The notes: generated from the sequence alone by a model not told the origin. A stretch of 64,000 nucleotides of DNA from Angiostrongylus vasorum (GCA_018806985.1 JADANN010000198.1:915501-979500), one strand, 5' to 3'; shown: positions 44,625 through 57,572, counted from the stretch's first letter. Numbers and translations are program-made.

Positions 44625-44885
44625 GCTTAAGCAAGGTTGACAAATAATCTTTATTCTCGGTTAACGTTTCGACGGTTTCGTCTTCATCAGAGCCGATGAT
44701 CCTAGTCGGCTGGTCCACAGTTTCATCGGACCTAGATCATCGGCTTTGAAGAAGGCGAAACCGTTAAAACGTTAACCGAAAATAAAGAATATTTATCAAC
44801 CTCGTGTAAGCTTATCAAGGAAAGGACACATATTGATTGGTCATAACGAGGTTAAAGGAAAGTCGGTTTGAAATATATTACTTCA
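44625..44885. repeat. Penelope-type inverted repeat E
   Basis: Arms GCAAGGTTGACAAATAATCT and ATTTATCAACCTCGTGTAAG are inverted. On the minus strand 44660-44695 reads CTGATGAAGACGAAACCGTC then GAAACGTT. The right arm (44744-44780) has a decayed partner. Confidence 0.7.
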
Positions 44886-45477
44886 TTCGCGCTAGTGTGG
44901 AATTCATGAAGCATGCTCCTGTTGTCAATCTTGACACTAAGGTTGCAGATGGTGACTTCGTAGTAAAGGTGCCTTTTCTTTTAAATCTTCTCTAATTCCA
45001 CATAAATTAAATCGACCTCGTACTCCTTACAGAATGCTAGAGAGTTTGCAACGATAACTATGAAAGCCGATATTGCTGCGAACTTTAGCACTAATACTCC
45101 AAAGGGATAGTCCTTTTTAGTTAACCTGCTATTCATATTTCTCTATAGTGGTGGAATTGCGAGAAAAGGTAGGCTTCTCCAGTATCATAGACAGCTTGTG
45201 GTTTTGAACAGTTAACGGTCTTTCTGTCTTCATCAGTCCAATGATGTCGTATCCAGTATGCTCATCCTATATCATCAGGATGGTGTAGCAACTTTACGTT
45301 AATGTGCGTATATTGTGAGATTTCCGGAAATCTTCTAAAACTTTTGAATAGGGGCTTTATTTTTTACCACTTTTTGCAACTGGGTGCCAGAGATAGATCG
45401 CAGTCCTCTTGCAAAGTAGATGTTGGCTTTGGTCGTTGGCCTTTTATGTCTTTCTCACTCAACTGATCATACGTTTT

Positions 45478-45605
45478 TCAATGATGCTGAGATATTTGCA
45501 AACTCCTGACCGCAGTGTCTGCGGTGGGGGAACGAACGCGCTACTGTCCTTTCCAGAGAGTAACGCGTTCACCACGACACCATGCGGGTCCTTCGTTTCA
45601 ATAAA
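45478..45605 (+). repeat. Truncated R3 copy
   Basis: ATGATGCTGAGATATTTGC to ACCATGCGGGTCCTTCGTTT, the first third of the R3 unit in plus orientation. Confidence 0.75.
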
Positions 45606-45950
45606 TAGGCAGTAAATAAAACGGTTAAAATTGTGATTATAATTAAAGCCTCAGCTTAACTGGGTTCATTGCCGATTTGGCTCCCCAGATCAATCCCGCT
45701 GGCGGGTGATTGCTGATGGCAGAGATCAACAGAACTAGCTGAGAAACCGGTGGAACGAAGGACCCGCATGGTGTGGTGGTGAACGCGTTAGTCCCCGGAA
45801 TGGACAATAGCGCGTTCGTTCCCCACCGAACACACCTGCGGTCCGGAGTTTTGCAAATATCTCAGCATCATTGAAAGTTATATTACGCAATATATCTTGC
45901 CATTAAAAAAAAGAATAGACAGTAAATAAAACGGTCAAGATTGTGATTAT
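45605..45950 (-). repeat. R3 copy flanked by direct repeats
   Basis: A complete single-arm R3 (45650-45895) bounded by TAGGCAGTAAATAAAACGGT (45607) and TAGACAGTAAATAAAACGGT (45916). The flanking repeat may be part of the element's true ends. Confidence 0.75.
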
Positions 45951-47566
45951 ACGTTTTTGGTCAAACTTTCGTGGAGATCGGCCTCGTTTTATACGGAAGC
46001 TGTAAATTAACTCTACGCGGTAGAAACGGGAAACCCACACACTGAACCCACAACAGCTCTGGCATCTACTCTCCACCTGGGTATGCGCAACACAATCTTT
46101 TGTCTTATGTACACATCGCCTGCTAAATGAGGTCTGTCGATTGAAATATGAACCGTGCATTGTTTGACAAAAATACTAGGAAGAAGACTACAATTTGGCA
46201 AAATACGTAAAAAAAAACCGCAATAAAAAATTGTGACGATAGCCTAGGGGTATGTTTGACAATAACATCGGAGTGTAAAGAAATCTGACCTTGGAAAATT
46301 TCACCCAAGCATCAGACTTGAGCAGGAATTGCATTGGGATGATTCACAAAGAGAAAGGAAATATCAGAATAAGGCTTAAAACGATCACTGGAAGACATCT
46401 ACATGACGAAAAGAAGGTCTGCAGAGCCGATAGAAGAGAGTGAGAAGTGAAGTGGGGTCAGCGATGTCATTTTTGCTCAAAGCATTAGTATAGCCCAACT
46501 AAACGAAAGCATAGGATATCGGTCTGCTGCAAGGGGCAACTCGTGGGTCCAGAACACAACAGACTGTTGTTTTCGAACCGGTTGTAGGGGAGATTAGTTG
46601 GATGAGGGACATGGGGGCGAGTATGTGGAAGATTCTATGCCAAATACAAAAAGGGAAAATCTGAAATACGAAAGTCCTAATAGACTGCTAGATAACAATC
46701 ATACAAAAAGTGGTGTCGTAGAGTTCAAGGAAGAATGTCTCTTTACCATAACTTTGAGAAACGAAAAAAAAACTGCGTTTCACGAATTCATTTCCATTTT
46801 CCACTATATGGAGTGTTTCCTTTTGCTTTAATGTAGGTGCACAACATGTAGGTTGTAGATTGCGCAGAACGTTTGTGTAGCCGAATCATTTTCTGGAGAA
46901 ATTAAGGAACATTGAGGTAATCCAATAACGGCAGAGGTAGAGAGGCATCAATGAAAACTGAAAGGTGTAGGGAAGCCGGTGTTCGAGTTCAGAAGAACGT
47001 AGAAATTAGAGACGAGCTTTCTGAAAGGCGAACTATAACCCGAGTAGATGATTTATGTCGTTTGTTCACTTGTTGACTTTGTTGTCTGGCGACAAATGAA
47101 TGCTGAAGGAAGGACATCACTGCTCTTTTACGGTTGGAGAACCGTCAATATTTGCGAGAAATCAATACGAATCAAAGATAGTTCAGCTTGACACTTTAAA
47201 TCAAAGCTATTACAAGAACATCCAGACAGTGATTGAGGCGGAAAAGTTCTTAGCAAGATGCTGGGGAGTGGGCAGTATCAACAGTTGACAAAAAAATGGT
47301 CCACAATTCCAGAAATTAATCCATGCTGTCATGGAATCGTTCATATTCATAGACTCAGTAAAGGACATGAGAACAAGGGTTAAATGGTTGTAAGCAAATT
47401 CATGGTTCAATATTATAAATAAAAATCTTCAGTAGCGCACGATTCACTAGATCTGCAGGCGCAAATACAAAGTAGAGAAATGAAAAGCTGATGAGGGAAG
47501 AGTGTTTATATTAGTAAACTATAACATAAAAGTAATGTGTTATGTCGTTCCAAGAAATCGCCACTA

Positions 47567-47572
47567 TTTATT
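47567..47572 (-). terminator. Polyadenylation signal AATAAA of the upstream gene
   Basis: AATAAA on the minus strand, 58 nt past the stop of the Ser-rich last exon; the nematode norm is a signal shortly before the cleavage site. It marks the probable 3' end of the gene lying upstream of trpa-1. Confidence 0.55.
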
Positions 47573-47630
47573 GATACTACAAGTAGCTAAATAGATATAG
47601 AAATAAGACTCGGGCTGAACTGAGTACACC

Positions 47631-47775
47631 TCAGTCGAATGAAGTCCGGGAGATGTCCATAGTTTTCGAAACACTATGTCCCGTCTGGGAGTTGTTGCTG
47701 GTGCTGGGAGGAGCGCTGTGGTGGCTGGCGGTGTTGGAGGAGCAGCGGGAGGTCGGGCGCCGGCTGCACGGGACA
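47631..47775 (-). CDS. Last coding exon of the upstream gene, Ser-rich C-terminus
   Basis: Acceptor cacacacag, then one base completing a Ser codon from the previous exon, 47 codons and TGA at 47631-47633. The tail is Ser/Thr/Pro/Asn-rich (VPCSRRPTSRCSSNTASHHS, APPSTSNNSQTGHSVSKTMD, ISRTSFD), i.e. a disordered C-terminus. Three things support it: phase agreement with the 58.3-kb exon, an AATAAA 58 nt beyond the stop, and a GC content well above the surroundings. The other two minus frames are also open over part of the exon, but do not fit the phase of the upstream exon together with the stop and AATAAA. Confidence 0.6.
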
Positions 47776-49944
47776 CTGTGTGTGGGCAAATATCGGGTGA
47801 GTCAACCATGGAAACCAACTCGCTAACGCCGCCGATAACAATCATTTGTTACTCGTCCCGAACTCCATCATGGCAACCTTCAATGGCATAATTTAGCTTA
47901 ACGATAAACGATAGGATAGTGTGGAGAAATTCTAGGAAAAGAAAGAACTCGTTAACTTGAGAAATCATCTATATATTTGTACTCCTGCATTACTTCCTGG
48001 AATTCGGTCGTGGTTGAAGAGCTTTGAAGTGATTAAAATTCCATTCAATCAATTACTTACATTAGCACATCGGATTTGGCCAGAGTCTCAATTATCGATC
48101 GATATTAGGCTACTCTTAAAAAGTTTTACAGGACATCCCTGCATAAAGTCGACTACCGAAAGAGACACCGGCAAGATATTGACGAATCAGAATCTGTTCT
48201 TAACGCCCATGCATGGAGCCTATTACTATTAAAGCTATTAGCATTAAAGCAGTAAATATTAAAGCATTATTTATCACATTGCAACCCTTTGGTCCTAGCA
48301 GTCACAACAGGAAAACATATTTGGGGAAATCGGCACAGTAGCCTGGCGCAGTTCCATTGTCTGGACTCCATTAAAAAATTGATGATTTGCTTTTTTACAG
48401 TAAAAGATTTTGGAAAATGTCCATACGTACTATAATAGTAGAGTTCCATCTCCCTCCACTGTTAGCACTGCCTATTCAACAAATTTATTATTGTCGCCTG
48501 TCACCTGTGAAACAAGCCTTCATAACACATTGGCTTGCTACGGTCGCCTAAGAAACCTTTATCCCGTATACAGCCTCCACAGTTATGATTTAGCGGGGCT
48601 TATCCCTTAAGGCAAGTTCTCTATCACTCCCACATAATACACTACGGCTCCGGCAGAATTATCTGCAAAGCTTAGCAATTTTTTATTTTGTTCTTGTTCC
48701 TGCCCTTGTTTCTAGATAGCAAGTGCAATATTGTTTTTGAAAGGATGCAGCAACGCCACTAAAAGAGGCACGTCTAGACACTGAGAAAGAAAACGTATTG
48801 CCTCCCTCTATGGAGACGATCCATTTGGTTATCTATAGGAGTATGGCCATTTTATAGATAACAGCATTAAGTTTGCATACAAGGTTGAAGTACTTGGCAT
48901 AGAGAAGAGCCACAATGCAAAACACCACCCGGCACCATTTAGCACGACGTCTTATGGGCGAGTTCCAGAATTCATCCAAAGACGTAGCGGCAATTGAACA
49001 CTATTTAGCAACATCCTAGGCGCACTAGTTTCTTAACATAATGTGTCAATGAATGTTGATGGAATAGCTTTTCTACTCGTTTTTTAAGCCATGGGATTTA
49101 CTGGGGAATTCGCTATGCTGCAATACGTAACAGTACCAGTTCTATGCATGTGTGCACTCATACAGAGTACTCATTTAGACGTATACAACCGTATACATAT
49201 AGAGCCAAACACATACAGTCATACATGATCTTACTGCATTGATGGACATTCCCTATGAAAATCTCTGTTTATAGAAAGTGTCTGCTCTTGTAGTGGGAGA
49301 TCGACGATCGTTCAAGAGACGGAATATTTGAGTGGTACACTGAACGCTTCATCTGTGACAAGCGGTATAGTTAGAGGTGATGGACCCTTGCTGTACTCAT
49401 GGTGAAACAGACCACGTGTGAGAGAGCCGTTTCAATCCATGACATGTCACAATAAAAGAGGGAATGTGGCTGTTAACAGACCACCATACCAGAAAGTTCT
49501 TTCAATTCATTCAATCATTTTGATTGGTGTTGGGTACTGATTAATCAATTCTGAGAACTTCTTACCTTGAACGTTCACAAAAAAATGTCGCCTTTCACAT
49601 CAGACACTGGAGTTGTGTTTCAAAAGCAGTGGAAAACAGATATGTGGATGTAGACAATGTGTAGAACATAAAACTCCACAAAAACAGTCAAAGAGCGCAT
49701 GAACAAACGAATTAGAGGCCGAAAACACGAGAAAATAGAGCTGCCTTACCCGCATGCATCGAGTTCAATGCACACCGTGCAGTGCGATAACATTGCCGTA
49801 GTTGCGCACATGTTAAGAAGCCTACTCGGCATGCAGCAACATGAGCAATGCATAAAGAGTAACGAACATTGAAAAAGTGTTTCTACATCAACCGAATGCC
49901 TCGTTCCGAACAGCGGTTGAGTCGTATTCCACCAACTTGTCCAA

Positions 49945-50150
49945 ACTTACTTACATACTTAATACTTGAACGGCCCGACCTCACTGGTTGTGCAGGCCGT
50001 AGCATAATCCCCATCTTTCTGAGGTTTGCTGGTTAAACCATTGTAGATTCCTGGAATCTCGAGGTCAGCCTGGCCAAAGTGTGTCCCAGGTCTTCACCAC
50101 CACAGGCAGTCGCAGCCATCGTAGATCAGAGGGCGATTTGCCACCATGCG
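49945..50150 (+). repeat. R4 copy, truncated
   Basis: Starts TACTTACATACTTAATACTT and stops at GATTTGCCACCATGCGA, where LINE sequence begins. This is the same R4/LINE juxtaposition as at 36.7 kb but in the other relative orientation. Confidence 0.65.
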
Positions 50151-51370
50151 ATTTTTGATTATCAGATACTCGTCTCAGGGATGACATCATCACCTTTTCA
50201 AGCGGTGCTACTGAAGCGGAGGTGATGCTCAGTGAACTCTCAATGAACTCAACAAAGCCGAAAAAAACATTGGAAAGCGCAAAAATAGGACGAAAATCGA
50301 GTTCATAACAAACCCATGGTGTGAAGGTGAGCAGATTGAACCAGATGGTTCTCTGATTACAAAAAACTACTTCGAATGTGGACTTTGAACGTCCAATGAA
50401 CATGTAAAACAACATGAAGAAAGAATTAGGAAGAAGAAGGAGAGCAGAAAGGGTCATATTCAAGCCAATCGACGACCGAACTAATGGGTCCTGACCTCCG
50501 CGCTCAGCTTTTCGATTCAACAGTCCTCCTTGCGCTCCATTTTTTTTATTTTTATTTTACTTGATACGTCTTCACGTCTACTGTGTGGATCCCAGCACTT
50601 CTCACACCCATTTCGTTCCCTCGCATCCATCATCCAAAAGGGTCTTCTAAGTTTTCACGTGTGGCTTCGGTTGCTGCATGAGGATTTTCATCTTATCTTG
50701 AATGTCGCAGAATGCTGGTCGAGCAGTTCTCCATGGAGTCCTGACTGAGATAGCCGGGCTGGAGCATTCCTAATCGGACTGAGGAGAGTAACTTTTGCCG
50801 AGACAATTCCGGTACCAATTTTTCCGACTCCGGGGGATGGAGGGCTTAGTTGGCCCGAGGCGGAATCAAACTAGCACCATGGTCGTGATGACGGGCATCA
50901 CTACCACTGTGCTATCCGCCCCACTTGGGGTGTATTATGGACGAGAAACGTGGATTGGTACTTCAACCACGTCAAGAAATCTGCGCACCACCACAGAACG
51001 CTTAAACGATACGTTCCGAAATTTGACCGGCAATCACAAAATCTAGGTGGGATGCACAGCGCAATCCAGCAGAATAAACATCAATAGTGAAACACGGATG
51101 GGCTGGTCATATAATAAGAAAGACAGCTGACAGATAGAGGAAAAGAACAGTGGAGTGGACTCAAAGAGAATGCAAGCGTCCTTTTGAAAGACCACCTAAA
51201 TGATGGGTGACGTGTTCGTGGCTGATGTGAGCCATTTGATTTCGTATATGCAAACGATTTTAGAAGTTCGGAAAGGGCTTCGCGAATGTCACCATGTTTG
51301 AAGCAGATCGCGATCACAGACGACGGTGGCGAGAGGGAAACGAATGAGAATTATGTTGGGCCTCGCAACA
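50150..51370 (+). mobile_element. LINE fragment (second family) split by SINE1
   Basis: 50155-50530 and 50930-51370 match the reverse-transcriptase/C-terminal part of the 36.7-39.5 kb LINE (DDIITFSSGATEAEVMLSEL; TSRNLRTTTERLNDTFRNLT). A SINE1 copy lies between the two blocks. No intact frame. Confidence 0.8.
50535..50930 (-). repeat. SINE1 copy inside LINE fragment
   Basis: Minus-strand head GGGGCGGATAGCACAGTGGT (complement at 50903-50922), core near 50800-50860, and AT-rich tail (TTTTATTTTTATTTTAC) at left. Confidence 0.88.
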
Positions 51371-53394
51371 CCAATGAAGGCGGACCATCGAAGTATCGAA
51401 ATAAGTTAGTAATGTTAAAAAGATGTGGTTTCAATCTAGCCATTTGAACGAAGCGTTGGTATGCCAACTCATCCATCTCTCGCCGTCCAGGCTGGCAAAT
51501 GGAAAATTCCTTGCAGAAAAACTCTTGTACACCTTCCATATGATATCCATGCCTTTTGTACGCCTAACGAATGGCACTTTTCCACAGAATGTATCGGTAA
51601 TTTCTATCGATGCCATTTTATCCATGGCATATTAACATGGTGAGTTTTTTTCTGTGGTGAACCGGTCGAATGCAAGCTAATAATGGCCTACTTGGTTACT
51701 TGGTAACCACACCTTGCAGAATAAAGATGAGAATTTAATAGTACGCAGTGAATCTTGTAGGTGGCAAGGCAGAAACTGAGGGCATTCTTCAGAAGCAGAC
51801 AGCAACTAGCGAGCACTATGGCTTTCAAGCACAAAAAAAACGTGTTTCGCGACATCGGCACGTGCCCTCATCTGTGGCAATCGCGTGATCGTGGGCTCCC
51901 TGATTACCATCTGTCCTAGCAGTTTTGACCAAAAACCCATCAAATACTATTCATCGTCGGCTGCACCCGGCTTTTGTTTGGATTATCGTCCGTTGATAAT
52001 CGATGCTAACATTGTTTGCTGGGATATGTGCGTATAGTGATGTGAACAATGTGGCTGACGAGTAGCATTCATTTGTCAGCTTCCTTCCGAATGACAGTGG
52101 CTATGATCGGCCAACTCCGTCCTAACAATGGAACAAAGGTTAATTTTACTCGGCACCACATCATTGACTTTCTCTTACCATTCAGGACTTTCAATACCGA
52201 GTGCAAATACTGTCAATTTACATCGTGCAATTGTTAGCTCTAGCAATATTGAGTGAGTGTTATTCCAATAAATTTCGCCTAAACAGGTTTACACCCAATT
52301 TCTTTACCTATTTAGCAGAAGTTGTCTTTGCCCTTTCAGAGAAAAAGAATCCGCAGAAGGCAGTTATTTGACTTTTAGCAAAATTTGACCCCTGAACTGG
52401 AAACGGGTATCTGCTGCACTGGATTAACTCTTAAAAGACGATAGAAGCGGAAGCAAATTTATGAATTCTGAGACTTCAAGAGAATGAAGTGAATTGCTTG
52501 GGTCATATGCATCTAAGCGCTTATCAGATGCTTCATGACAAGCACTGCACAACTTTGAGATTAAGTGGTTCTGGTCGACAGCATGTTGTTAAGTGTTGTG
52601 GAAGGATCATCGATGGTTTTTTCTGGTCACGTATCCCGCTGGTTTACTCTGATAGGCCTGTCTTCCAACTAAACGATGGACCGTTAATTATGATTCCTTA
52701 TCTTGCTGTCACAGATAGCTTTGATTGACACGATTCGGAATAGATTGTACACCTCACAATGGAAATATTAAACTATTACACGAAAGATATTGAATAGATG
52801 AGTATAGACGAAGTCTCGCTGACAGCACTTCATAACAAAAACATAATAACAAGTCCACGATCGCTCTGTACGGATGATAGTGCAATATGCTCTGCACGTT
52901 GGCTCAAATGCTACTTCCTGAGGCGTTGTCCTTTCTCGCATGAGCTACTGGCCACTCCCCCATCTGCTTAGTTTTTTCTGTCCTGAATCCTTACGATAAG
53001 GTTTGATCACTATGGAAGTCATACATTCAGGAGTTGACGCAATGTGCACTTTGTAGTTTAGGAGAAATAGGTGATATCGAAACGAACTAGTCCACCGCAG
53101 GCTATCATCATCCGAAAGAGAATTACTTAGCAATTGCTTGTTTGCCCGAATAATGACGAGAACGATCTTCAGCTTGTGGTAGATTTATTTCATCTTCGCG
53201 ATCAGTTTCAGCAATAAGGGCTGATGAAGTGAAATATTAGAAGAAGTAATCTTAGAAGACAGGAAGAGCCCGGTGACACTTTCAATGTGGTTCAACAACG
53301 AGCATTCTTTTCATTCCAAGACCAGCAAACAAAAACTAAGTTCTAAGCTCGAATTTATTGCCATTTCTTTATTTACCTAAGCACCTAAACACTT

Positions 53395-53795
53395 ATACTT
53401 TACATACTTGAATGCTTATTTGAATACTTGGATAGCTCATCTTCACTGGTTGTGCCGGCACCAGCATAATTTCCACTTTCTGAAAGTTTTTGCTAGTTTA
53501 TCCATTGTGGTTCCTGGAGTTCCGAACTCAGCCCTGCAGGAGCCGGCCTCAGGTCGTCACCACCACACGGAGTCGCCGCCATTGTGGATCAGAGGGAGAT
53601 TTGTCACCATGCAACTAGTTTGATACCAGGACGGTGGTAGATCCTGCCATTGGTTTACTCTTAGCTGGGGTTCCTGCTGGAAACGTTGGACTTCTTTCTC
53701 AGTTTGGGAGATTCTACCAGCGGATGAATTCTCCCCGCTGTACATGGTGGTCCGACACCCACGAACACCTCCTAGTCACAATGAGGCGGTAAACT
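53395..53795 (+). repeat. R4 dispersed repeat
   Basis: TACTTGAATGCTTATTTGAA start; internal ACACGGAGTCGCCGCCATTG; end TAGTCACAATGAGGCGGTAA. Confidence 0.75.
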
Positions 53796-54016
53796 CTAGG
53801 GAAGTATACTTTACATAAAAATAATCAATAATTGCTGTTTACACTACGTCTCCCTCTTTCCATAAGATCCTCACAATATCAGTGGAATGCGTTCTACCGT
53901 CTCGTAGGCGGCAACAATGATTGTAAATCTGTTGTTTTTCTTTCTCAGCAATCGCGAAGTTTGTTAAACAGCATACGTTTACTTCCATACAAGAACACGA
54001 TAAAACACAATCGTAG

Positions 54017-54050
54017 CTGACGTTTCGGCAGAATCGCCTTCTTCAGAGCC
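54017..54050 (-). ncRNA. Hammerhead-like motif, left terminus of Penelope element
   Basis: Minus strand: CTGAAGA, a 3-bp stem GGC...GCC around GATTCT, then GAAACGTC. The order CUGAnGA-stem II-GAAA-(N)UH follows the hammerhead core. Stem III is minimal and one A is unpaired, so activity is uncertain. Confidence 0.4.
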
Positions 54051-56484
54051 TGGAAGGGCACACTTATACGCAGCTTACTAGGTCAAACGCTTCAACAGCA
54101 CCAAGAGAAAGATGAAAAATCTGCACGATAATTTACAAGATCTACGGCTTCTCGAAAAACCCACCGCTTTTTTCATCTGTCTTCCAAGGAGGAAGATCAG
54201 CTGCTCAGAGTCGCACATGGTTGACGACTGTACCACCCACCTCAACGATCGATACGAGGTAAGGGGCGAGATCACGTGTGATCTCGGGGCATTCCTCCCT
54301 GCTGTTCGTTGTAGGGTGATTGGTATCTATTCAAAAAGCCTCGAGAGGGCCATGGTGTTTTAGTCTCCTGTGCAAGGATATTGACTTTTGCTCAAAAGCC
54401 GCCTCCGCTATGCTTTTGTACCCTATGTGTGCCTAGTGTGGTACTTTGTCTTAGTTTTCGTTTGCCATCTATTTGTTCTTTTATGCGGGTACACAAAGGT
54501 CTGCCCGTTTCGCCAATATATTCATCTCCGCAATTATAACAAGAGATCAGGTGTACCGTACCCTGAACTCATGCAGTCACCGTCCCTGCCGTAAGGGCAA
54601 ATTACGCAATTTGGTGTTTCACATAGACGGTCATACAGGTGGTTACGAACTAACTGACGACGTAGAGTATCCGGTAATATTTCAACTATCGCTACTGATT
54701 CCTCTAGACCTGCCTTCTTAAGCATCGCTTTATCGCTGCACTTATTTCATCGCTAATGAAGGGCAAGATAAACGGGATTTTCCTTCGGCCAAGCCTTTCC
54801 TTTTGGGGCGTCGTTCTCCTTCTAAACTTATCTCGTGGGGTTACTATTTCGTAGCCATTGAAGATGGCTATTTCCCGAGCCAAGTCGCGCGATTCTTCCT
54901 TTAGTTCCCTGGTTGTGCACACAGATGTGGCTGTTCGAAGCATGTTTCTCACAAGCGCCCTCTTTGTGTGTGAAGGGTGGGAAGAAAGGAAATGAATGAG
55001 GATGTTCTTGTTACTTAGCTTTCGGTACTTTGCCATGTAACCGCTACTTGATAGGTTTATTTGAACGTTTAGAAACGAAATCCAGTCTTTTCTCGGTTTC
55101 TCCCTGGTGAACTTAATGTACTCAGACTGCTGGTTCAATAATTCAAAGCATTTGTCCATCTCCTCCTGCGTAGAGAAGACGACCAAACAATCATCTATGT
55201 ACCTGCAGTAGAGTATCGGCCGGAGACCGAGAACAGGGGGCTTCTACTTTAGACATAAACGCAATGGCAAGGCTTGATGCCAGTCGCTGTCCCATTGCCA
55301 ACCCCCTTATTTGCGCGAAATATTTCCCAGACCACCGGAAAAATTCAGCAGTTTAGGCACTCCTTTAAGAGAGCCATAAGCTGCTGGATGGACAAGCTGT
55401 GCATGTTTATTGTTCCTTCATGTTCAACAAGAAATTCGAAGATGGCTTGCATTGCGGAGTCATGGATACGTCGGTGTACAGCGCGGTAACGTCGAAGGAC
55501 TCCATCACGTACGCGTTATTAGGAGACACGCTACATTGACGTTCCAGGAACATTTGGGTGTTCGTGAGGTGAGCTGGATTATGGTTAAGCAACTGGGTAA
55601 GTATTGGGCTTAAAAACCAGGTTATTCTATCCGTTGGCCCGTCTACACTGCTGATGATGGGTCTAACCTTAAATGGTGACTGATTGGTCGACGCAAGATC
55701 ATCAGGTGATACCAACGCATATGTTTTAATAAGTAAGTATAGAACGGGACATGTTGGTTTATCGATTTTTAAAGTGCGAAATAACCGATGATTTCAAGCC
55801 TGCTGCCTTTGCCGTTTTGACCCACCGATTGTTTAGTTTTCATTAATGACTTTTATATTCCTTTTCAGATGATGTGCGATAGAGGGTAACATCACTTAGA
55901 TGTTCCTCAATTATCTTAACATCTAGCTGGCGAGGAATAACTACGAACTCTCCTCTTATCACTAACTGAGAGCCTAATGGTCTTTGAATTTATTAATTCT
56001 CTAATTCGTGGCAAGCCATAATTTTGTGCGGCTGTGAGGTTAGAGATGAGGAGTCGATCTTGAAGCTCATAGAGGTTGCACACTATCCTACGCACGGTTG
56101 TTTTAAAAATGGGCTGCGATAGTGAAAAGCTTGGGCCTAATTCTAATAGCGAGCGCGCACTGTCAGGTATTGTCATGCCCCCCAAGTACGGTGACCCTAG
56201 ACTTTCTTGGTGCGTTATCAACCGTATTTTGACTCTTAGCATCGAATGTTTGACTATGGTTTCTTGAAGCCGAGACCCTCTATGAGCTTCAAGACCGACT
56301 CCGCTATCAGTCTACCATATGCAACTCTGAGCGGCTGTTCTTTCCTCCGTGGAAGACAGGCGAAAAAAAGCGGAGGATTTTTCGAGAAGCCGTAGACCTT
56401 GTGACTATCGTTCAGATTTTCATCTTTTTGTTTGTGCTGTTGAAACGTTTGACCTAGTAAGCTGCGTATTAGTGTACCCTTCTA

Positions 56485-56518
56485 GGCTCTGAAGAAGGCG
56501 ATTCTGCCGAAACGTCGT
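56485..56518 (+). ncRNA. Hammerhead-like motif, right terminus of Penelope element
   Basis: Mirror copy of the left-end motif: CTGAAGAAGGCGATTCTGCC, then GAAACGTCGT. Identical core residues at both ends suggest the motif was preserved as part of the terminal repeat. Confidence 0.4.
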
Positions 56519-57209
56519 CTACGGTTGTATTGTATGTGTGTTATTGTATGGAAGTAAACGTATGCTGTTTAACAACCTCGCCATTGCTGAGAAAGAAATA
56601 CAGATTTGTAATCCATTGCCGAGGTTAATAGAGAGTCGATCTTGGGAACAATGGCTGTTTTCTGAAGTGGTGTTCTAGTTGGGAAGTAGTCAGAATCACT
56701 TGTGAGTCGAAACCAGTAAAACACGAAACGAGCAAATTCGATGCCTTAACAATATAGCGGTGTAATCTCAGAGTGTTAGAAAATGACTGGTCTGCAATGG
56801 CTTAGCTGTCGTCTTTTCATCGTTTTTAGGTCTATTTTTTTGAAGAGACATCACATTGAATTTAATGATTTCAACGCGGGAACAGGGAATAGAGGTCGTT
56901 GTTCATGTGGACTGTTCTCATGCTTAATATGGAAGACAGGAGCAGGCTTCTTCGTTGGTCGAAAAAGGTTTTTCGCAGATTCTTAGAGCTGAATACTTCT
57001 CACGCACCATCGCTAAAAATGCTAGGTGTCACTATTTAACTAAACTCCTAATAACCCATACTCATCGTTGAACTAGTTGATAGTTCCTTACACATCGTCT
57101 CCACAATAAGTGTTTTAGTGAAATACAAATGACAAACGCATGTTGTCGACGGTTATCGTCGTCAAATTCAAGAACACGTGAACTTTATTCTTTGTAAATA
57201 GTTGTGTAA

Positions 57210-57572
57210 AGGGCACCTAGCACAGTGGTGGCGATGCCGGTCATCTTGAGCACCGTAGTCGTATGACCCGGATCTGAGGTTATCAAGCTTGTCATCCCAC
57301 CGAAGTCGGGAAACTGATGCCATACTTGTCTTGGAAAAAATCACTTTCTACAACACAAATGGGAACGCTCTAGCACGGTTACCTCAGGACTCCAAGGAGA
57401 ATCGACTCAACCAGCATTCAGTGACTTTCACAAAGAACAGGATATTCCTCTAGGAGCACTCGACCCCACATGCGAAAGTCCGAAGATCTTCGTGGATAGT
57501 GAATGCGAGTAAACGAATCAAATCCGGGGAGTGCTGGGATCCGCACAGTAGATGTGATGACGGGTCATGTAA
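57210..57572 (+). repeat. SINE1 copy
   Basis: Head GGGCACCTAGCACAGTGGTG (A-box retained), core CATCCCACCGAAGTCGGGAA, end GTAGATGTGATGACGGGTCA. B-box is mutated. Confidence 0.75.

Larger units (their letters stand above)
41608..47566. promoter_or_regulatory. Intergenic region that should contain the trpa-1 promoter
   Basis: Lies between the trpa-1 start codon and the polyadenylation signal of the upstream gene, which is transcribed in the same direction. Contents: an unassigned open frame (42191-42457), a divergent R3 relative (42845-43215), SINE2 (43716-43984), a Penelope-type inverted repeat (44625-44885) and R3 copies (45478-45605, 45650-45950). No TATA box or operator can be named from sequence alone. 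The 6-kb spacing argues against a nematode operon. Confidence 0.45.
53930..56625 (-). mobile_element. Penelope-like retroelement with inverted terminal repeats, inactivated
   Basis: The minus strand encodes, in order: an N-terminal piece (IPDSARSLLELGPSFSLSQP, 56242-55916), then reverse transcriptase (KVRPIISSVDGPTDRITWFL, MESFDVTALYTDVS, catalytic YIDD at 55190-55201, FLNVQINLSSSGY, then HFLSSHPSHTKRALVRNML). The GIY-YIG endonuclease follows (CETPNCVICPYGRDGDC; NCGDEYIGETGRPL at 54499-54536). This RT plus GIY-YIG arrangement is diagnostic of Penelope-like elements. The ends (53930-54060 and 56480-56625) are inverted copies carrying GAAACGTC modules. Stops and frameshifts interrupt the frame, especially at 55720-55920. 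Confidence 0.9.

Noticed and set aside
46013..46201. Minus-strand frame containing VHISIDRPHLAGDVYIRQK as a trpa-1 5' exon
   Set aside because: It ends in a stop with no donor that would keep phase with exon 1 and has no ankyrin or TRPA similarity; left unassigned.
47645..47810. Plus-strand open frame with a hydrophobic run (WELLLVLGGALWWLAVLEEQ) and a GTGAGT donor, resembling a membrane-helix exon
   Set aside because: The minus-strand reading has a matching phase with another exon, a stop codon and an AATAAA signal. The plus reading has no partner exon and is probably the GC-rich shadow.
54534..56242. Exons of the upstream minus-strand gene
   Set aside because: YIDD and GIY-YIG motifs assign these frames to the Penelope-like element lying in the intron.
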